The notes under the pieces: model-generated | What the model saw: the letters and a program-made list of their open reading frames with translations, nothing else | Told to the model about the DNA's origin: nothing | The model's database searches: none | Translations under genes and position numbers: made by a program | DNA from: Zelonia costaricensis | Lineage: Eukaryota > Euglenozoa > Kinetoplastea > Trypanosomatida > Trypanosomatidae | Reading direction: 5' to 3' | Assembly: GCA_030849075.1 (NCBI GenBank) | Contig: JASAOO010003529.1 | Coordinates: 1-64,000, forward strand | DNA length: 64,000 nucleotides | Shown here: in pieces, positions 61,601-64,000 of the stretch | Numbering within the stretch: the stretch's first letter is position 1 | Layout: each line of letters opens with the position of its first letter

Positions 61601-63545
61601 CGTGAGGGTGAAGGGCAATCGCATGCCCAACGCCGGCGAAGCGACCGGGGCGTCGCCGCCGCAACCGGGGTCGTCGGCAGGGGCTGGCGTGGGCCGTCAC
61701 GGTGCCGCGGGTGCGGCGTCCCCGGTGGGGCTGCTCGGCGTGGAGCTGCAGTCCACCGCCTTCCCAGGGACGACCGTGGTGGAATACAAGCTGGATGGCG
61801 AGAGCGGCATCGCGGGCGTGTCTGCGCAGGAGGCCGTGACGAACGACGTGACCTCACTGGTGGCGAAGATGCGGCCGAGCGAGCTGCCCAAGGTGCAGCC
61901 CATGATGGCCCAGTGCACCTCGCTGAAGGAGGCACACGAGGAGATTCGGGCGCAGCTGGCGCCGCAGCCGATCGCCGGCACGGTCTACGTCAACATCGAC
62001 TCCGTGGAGCTTTCCACCGACGCGGGCAGGATGCAGGAGGCGCAGGGCGGCATCGCCGTGGAGGCGGTGTGCGGTGGGGACCGCCAGGTGTCGCGCCGCC
62101 GCACCGAGTTCGCGCAGGACGTGCTGCACCACCGGCAGTTCTACCCGCAGATCCGCATCGACATCCCAGAGAAGGCTGCGCTCGCGGCTGCTTCGCGGGG
62201 CGTGTGGGAGGCGAGTGGCGCCCCCGCGCTGGAGCTGCGCCTTCTCGGCGTGCACGGCGGCGGCGACCGCGTCGTGAAGGCCGGCAGCAGCAGCGGCGCA
62301 GCCACACCGGCGGCTGCGGTCAACGGCAGCGGTGCGTACTACCGCGACGCAGCCGACATCGACTCACAGGCGACGGCGGAGTCGTACTACGTCGGCGGGG
62401 AAAACAACATCAACAGCTACATCAAGTCGCCGAAGGGGCACGGTCGCCGCTGGAGCATCAAGCAGCCTGAGGAGGAGCAGCCGACAGGGCGGCCGTCGAA
62501 GATGATGATCGCGCAGCAGCAGCAGCAGCAGACGTCGTACAGCCACAACGGCGCGCTGACCGTGCCCTCGTACGCGCGGGAGCAGCGCAACAACTCCTCC
62601 GTGCGACAGAATAGCGTCAGCGGGGACGGCGACGAGAAGCACTACCCTGGCGGCGTCAACAACATCCGCAGCTATGTTGGCGACTCCGCAGGCCCGTCAC
62701 GCCGCCAGAGTGCCGTGCGGGCGGACGGAGCAGCCACGTCGCCGGCGCAGCAGCAGCAGTACCGCACCACCTCGCCGTTCCTCGGCGGCTCGGCCGCAGC
62801 GGCTGGTGGCGCGCCGTTCCGTGGCGAGATCGGCGTGGTGCGCCTCTCTCTGCGCGCACTGCTCACGGCGCCGCTCTACAAGCTCGGCGACACGCTGCGC
62901 GTCCCGATCGTGGCGCCGCTGATGCCGGCGAAGCTCTCCTACCGAACCCGCCGCTCCCCCGAGGTGAATCAGCGCTGCGTCGTGGGCCACGTCACGCTGC
63001 GCCTGACGCTGCCGGCCTTCGAGCGCATTCCGGAGTCGCTGCGGCTTGGCAGCCGGCAGAGCACGTCGAAGGTCGTGCCGGACTTCGTGCACTACTACGA
63101 GCGCCGCATCGGCGCGTACCTGCGCACCTACAACGCGCCAGACCTCGTCTCCTTCCACTACGACCTCTACGAGCGTGACGTAGTGTCGGGGTGCTGGCCG
63201 ATTTCCCTGTGCGACTGGCTGCAGGCGCTGCTGAAGCGCTACGGCCCCGAGACGCAGCGCTTTGGCCCCGAGCCGGCCCTTCCCTTCGATCCGGAGGAGT
63301 GGGAGCGGGCGAGGCAGCTGGACGCGGCCGTGCGCCGCAAGCGCGAGGCAGCGTTTGCGCCGTCCGAGCAGGGCAGCCGAGGGGCCGACCACCGCGCCGG
63401 TGGCGGGGACGACGACGACTACTCGAGCCGCGACAGCAGCCCTGCGGCGCACGCGCGCGGCGCGAAGAGGGCGAAGAAGCACGGAAGCCGCGCCGGTGCC
63501 AACGGTCACAGCAAGGCGCCAGCGGAACCTGTCTACAGCTTCTAG
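58698..63545 (+). CDS. Giant multi-C2-domain protein with recurrent helical linkers (paralogue 2)
   Basis: The protein has 1615 residues. Residues 1-240 are basic, P/R/T-rich and probably disordered. Five C2-like units follow, starting near 244, 440, 628, 825 and 1095. They are joined by the same linker seen in the preceding gene, for example SQYAPQELHRLDWM (about 396-440), LRDDLHRLDAIV (about 581-628), SPEKLHRVPYML (about 779-825) and RPSELPKVQPMM (about 1051-1095). The fifth C2 carries an insert of about 200 residues holding a duplicated NNIxSY...RRxS motif (1236-1253 and 1321-1338) and a Gln run. The C-terminal module (about 1461-1531), VHYYERRIGAYLRTYNAPDL and then LLKRYGPET, matches the end of the neighbouring protein. 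A charged K/R/D-rich tail follows. Tandem order and shared modules mark the pair as a duplication with later gain or loss of units. The role is unknown. Confidence 0.85.
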   Translation: MPSHTSRDSPARRTRHNGAIAAAATAQPVRKTRRSRHTTRRAGTEDGKPYYEVVETREVTTHSVPVAAAAPAQPARRPPPHPSTNRRAAYPPPRHAEAALEYPRLAYQGNDGAPRTQHGTPRVGGSARGTPRFGALVVDPASRYVSVTNRGGPTPRGSEPTNSATRRHRASGVRPLRASGLVDSPADATVMEDYETPTRHRRRNGRYAYDHGVADQNGSGGYADGDIVVEDDDVDEVSAATPVPYHFRVRVHECQGVFADLMESRRAAPAVYFAVHTAEERGHSGVADKGSYDPVFNDEFIFTSAEPQRDALVCTLVAASSPDASHGSRTRREKKVAECVLALHNLEWQVERKVWVPLVRRPGTAQAYEQGEVLVSIYSEDFGYEAVATEEEEATCSAAIHDILSQYAPQELHRLDWMTAAYVEKGPEALAQLRASYRARTVAPVPVRVTVLHVDGLTDEAGGPTRATDVYVTVGDGRVERQSKTVRYRRRATVNQEFQLVLANPEVDTLAVTVYGNGRKLGEAVAGLTNLQAGKPKEVSLMLVRAADTGDASNGGQVTISLVTDTYSSPYQISAAQEAQLRERVLAYLWNYLRDDLHRLDAIVGSIDDAEVYMQEWARTIGPERPVRRVTINVRGARLADGDGGAGVFQNGLPPRCYARISAGPTTVRTGLAAARGGAVTFNDPFPVPVCDPAHDAVEVMLVADGEDGEREISRVCFGLANLPRRHPITRTLHLVADAGKRAARVQGELTVELSAEDFGRAGGESRAADVASVSSPSLQRLEAMTQRSSPEKLHRVPYMLDTAPPGKAERVIEEQAKQYGEVAAAAPMTVKILGVRAFKPAVDFYVKAYLNRTAILRTRDVKGGAEASLNIDDDNETTLRVTDAPQSTLTFKIAQHRSLRKTEVLGQAEVALAGLVRGEKNVLWLPFFRSDGASPFSVSAAPSSSSTAANGNRRGSASCMTGKSENAVRVKGNRMPNAGEATGASPPQPGSSAGAGVGRHGAAGAASPVGLLGVELQSTAFPGTTVVEYKLDGESGIAGVSAQEAVTNDVTSLVAKMRPSELPKVQPMMAQCTSLKEAHEEIRAQLAPQPIAGTVYVNIDSVELSTDAGRMQEAQGGIAVEAVCGGDRQVSRRRTEFAQDVLHHRQFYPQIRIDIPEKAALAAASRGVWEASGAPALELRLLGVHGGGDRVVKAGSSSGAATPAAAVNGSGAYYRDAADIDSQATAESYYVGGENNINSYIKSPKGHGRRWSIKQPEEEQPTGRPSKMMIAQQQQQQTSYSHNGALTVPSYAREQRNNSSVRQNSVSGDGDEKHYPGGVNNIRSYVGDSAGPSRRQSAVRADGAATSPAQQQQYRTTSPFLGGSAAAAGGAPFRGEIGVVRLSLRALLTAPLYKLGDTLRVPIVAPLMPAKLSYRTRRSPEVNQRCVVGHVTLRLTLPAFERIPESLRLGSRQSTSKVVPDFVHYYERRIGAYLRTYNAPDLVSFHYDLYERDVVSGCWPISLCDWLQALLKRYGPETQRFGPEPALPFDPEEWERARQLDAAVRRKREAAFAPSEQGSRGADHRAGGGDDDDYSSRDSSPAAHARGAKRAKKHGSRAGANGHSKAPAEPVYSF

Positions 63546-64000
63546 GCACGCCTAGCACGAATCGCGCTGCACTAGTTTCAGACCTCTGCGCCGGAAACGT
63601 GATGCAGGGTGGCGCAGTGAGGTCGTGTTTTTGCTTTTCGATTTGCCTGTCGTGGTTCCAAAGCCTGCTCGTGATCGCTCATCTTTTTTTGTTGTTTATG
63701 CTCCCTCTCTTCTCTCTGTGTGTGCCCCAGCGCCCTGGCCTGCGTCTCGTTGCCTTCCGCTTTCTTTCTTCCCACCGCTCTCCACCAACACAGTGGCCTC
63801 TTCAATAGCGTCTCACCCCTCTGCCTCTTTGTGTGCTCCCGTGTATGTGTACGTAGGCGTAAATGTGTGTGTGTGTGTGTGTGTGTGTGTTTGTACGTGG
63901 TGGTGGGCGATCATCGTTTGATGTGCAGCGCTGCTGCGGCTGTTGTTCCCCTCTTGCTGTGGTCTCCCTTTTCTGTGTTGGTGTGTGCGTGTGTGTTGTC
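63546..64000. other. Downstream spacer at the window edge
   Basis: About 455 bases of C/T-rich sequence with a GT tract at 63864-63890, probably 3' UTR of the second C2 gene. No gene is seen before the window ends. Confidence 0.8.
63864..63890. repeat. (GT)n microsatellite
   Basis: A perfect GT tract of about 27 bases. Confidence 0.95.

Overview
The window looks like part of one chromosome of a Leishmania-type trypanosomatid. All nine confident protein genes are long, uninterrupted by introns, rich in G/C at third codon positions, and on the + strand. They are separated by pyrimidine-rich (C/T) spacers full of CA/GT microsatellites. That is the layout of a directional polycistronic unit whose mRNAs are matured by trans-splicing at polypyrimidine-AG sites. 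No strand switch, rRNA, tRNA, CRISPR array, transposon or telomeric array was recognised. Two single ambiguous bases (3833 and 21448) lie in homopolymer-rich spacer.

Left part (1-24732). Only one gene stands here, a DYRK-type protein kinase (4050-6446). It is flanked by about 4 kb of upstream spacer and about 18.3 kb of downstream spacer. The large spacer keeps a C/T bias on the + strand, interrupted by A/G-rich islands. It contains a few short coding-like stretches that I cannot promote to genes.

Right part (24733-63545). Eight genes follow at normal spacing (1.1-2.4 kb). They are: a coiled-coil protein; a large Nup160/Nup120-like scaffold nucleoporin; the splicing factor Crooked-neck (Clf1/Syf3); a PH-domain protein ending in an ARF/ARL-like GTPase fold with altered nucleotide motifs; a trypanothione synthetase-like protein with an intact amidase half and no recognisable ATP-grasp half; a SET-domain lysine methyltransferase of the Rubisco-LSMT/SETD class; and two adjacent giant paralogues built from alternating C2-like domains and a recurrent helical linker.

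Neighbouring genes in such units are co-transcribed but seldom act in one pathway, so no shared pathway is inferred except for the two C2 proteins. Those are tandem relatives and may work in one membrane- or cytoskeleton-associated structure. Expression is probably set by mRNA processing and UTRs. Start codons were chosen as the first ATG after a plausible splice acceptor; open frames running further upstream through non-ATG codons were trimmed. From memory only, I associate the trypanothione synthetase-like gene with Leishmania chromosome 23; I could not check this.
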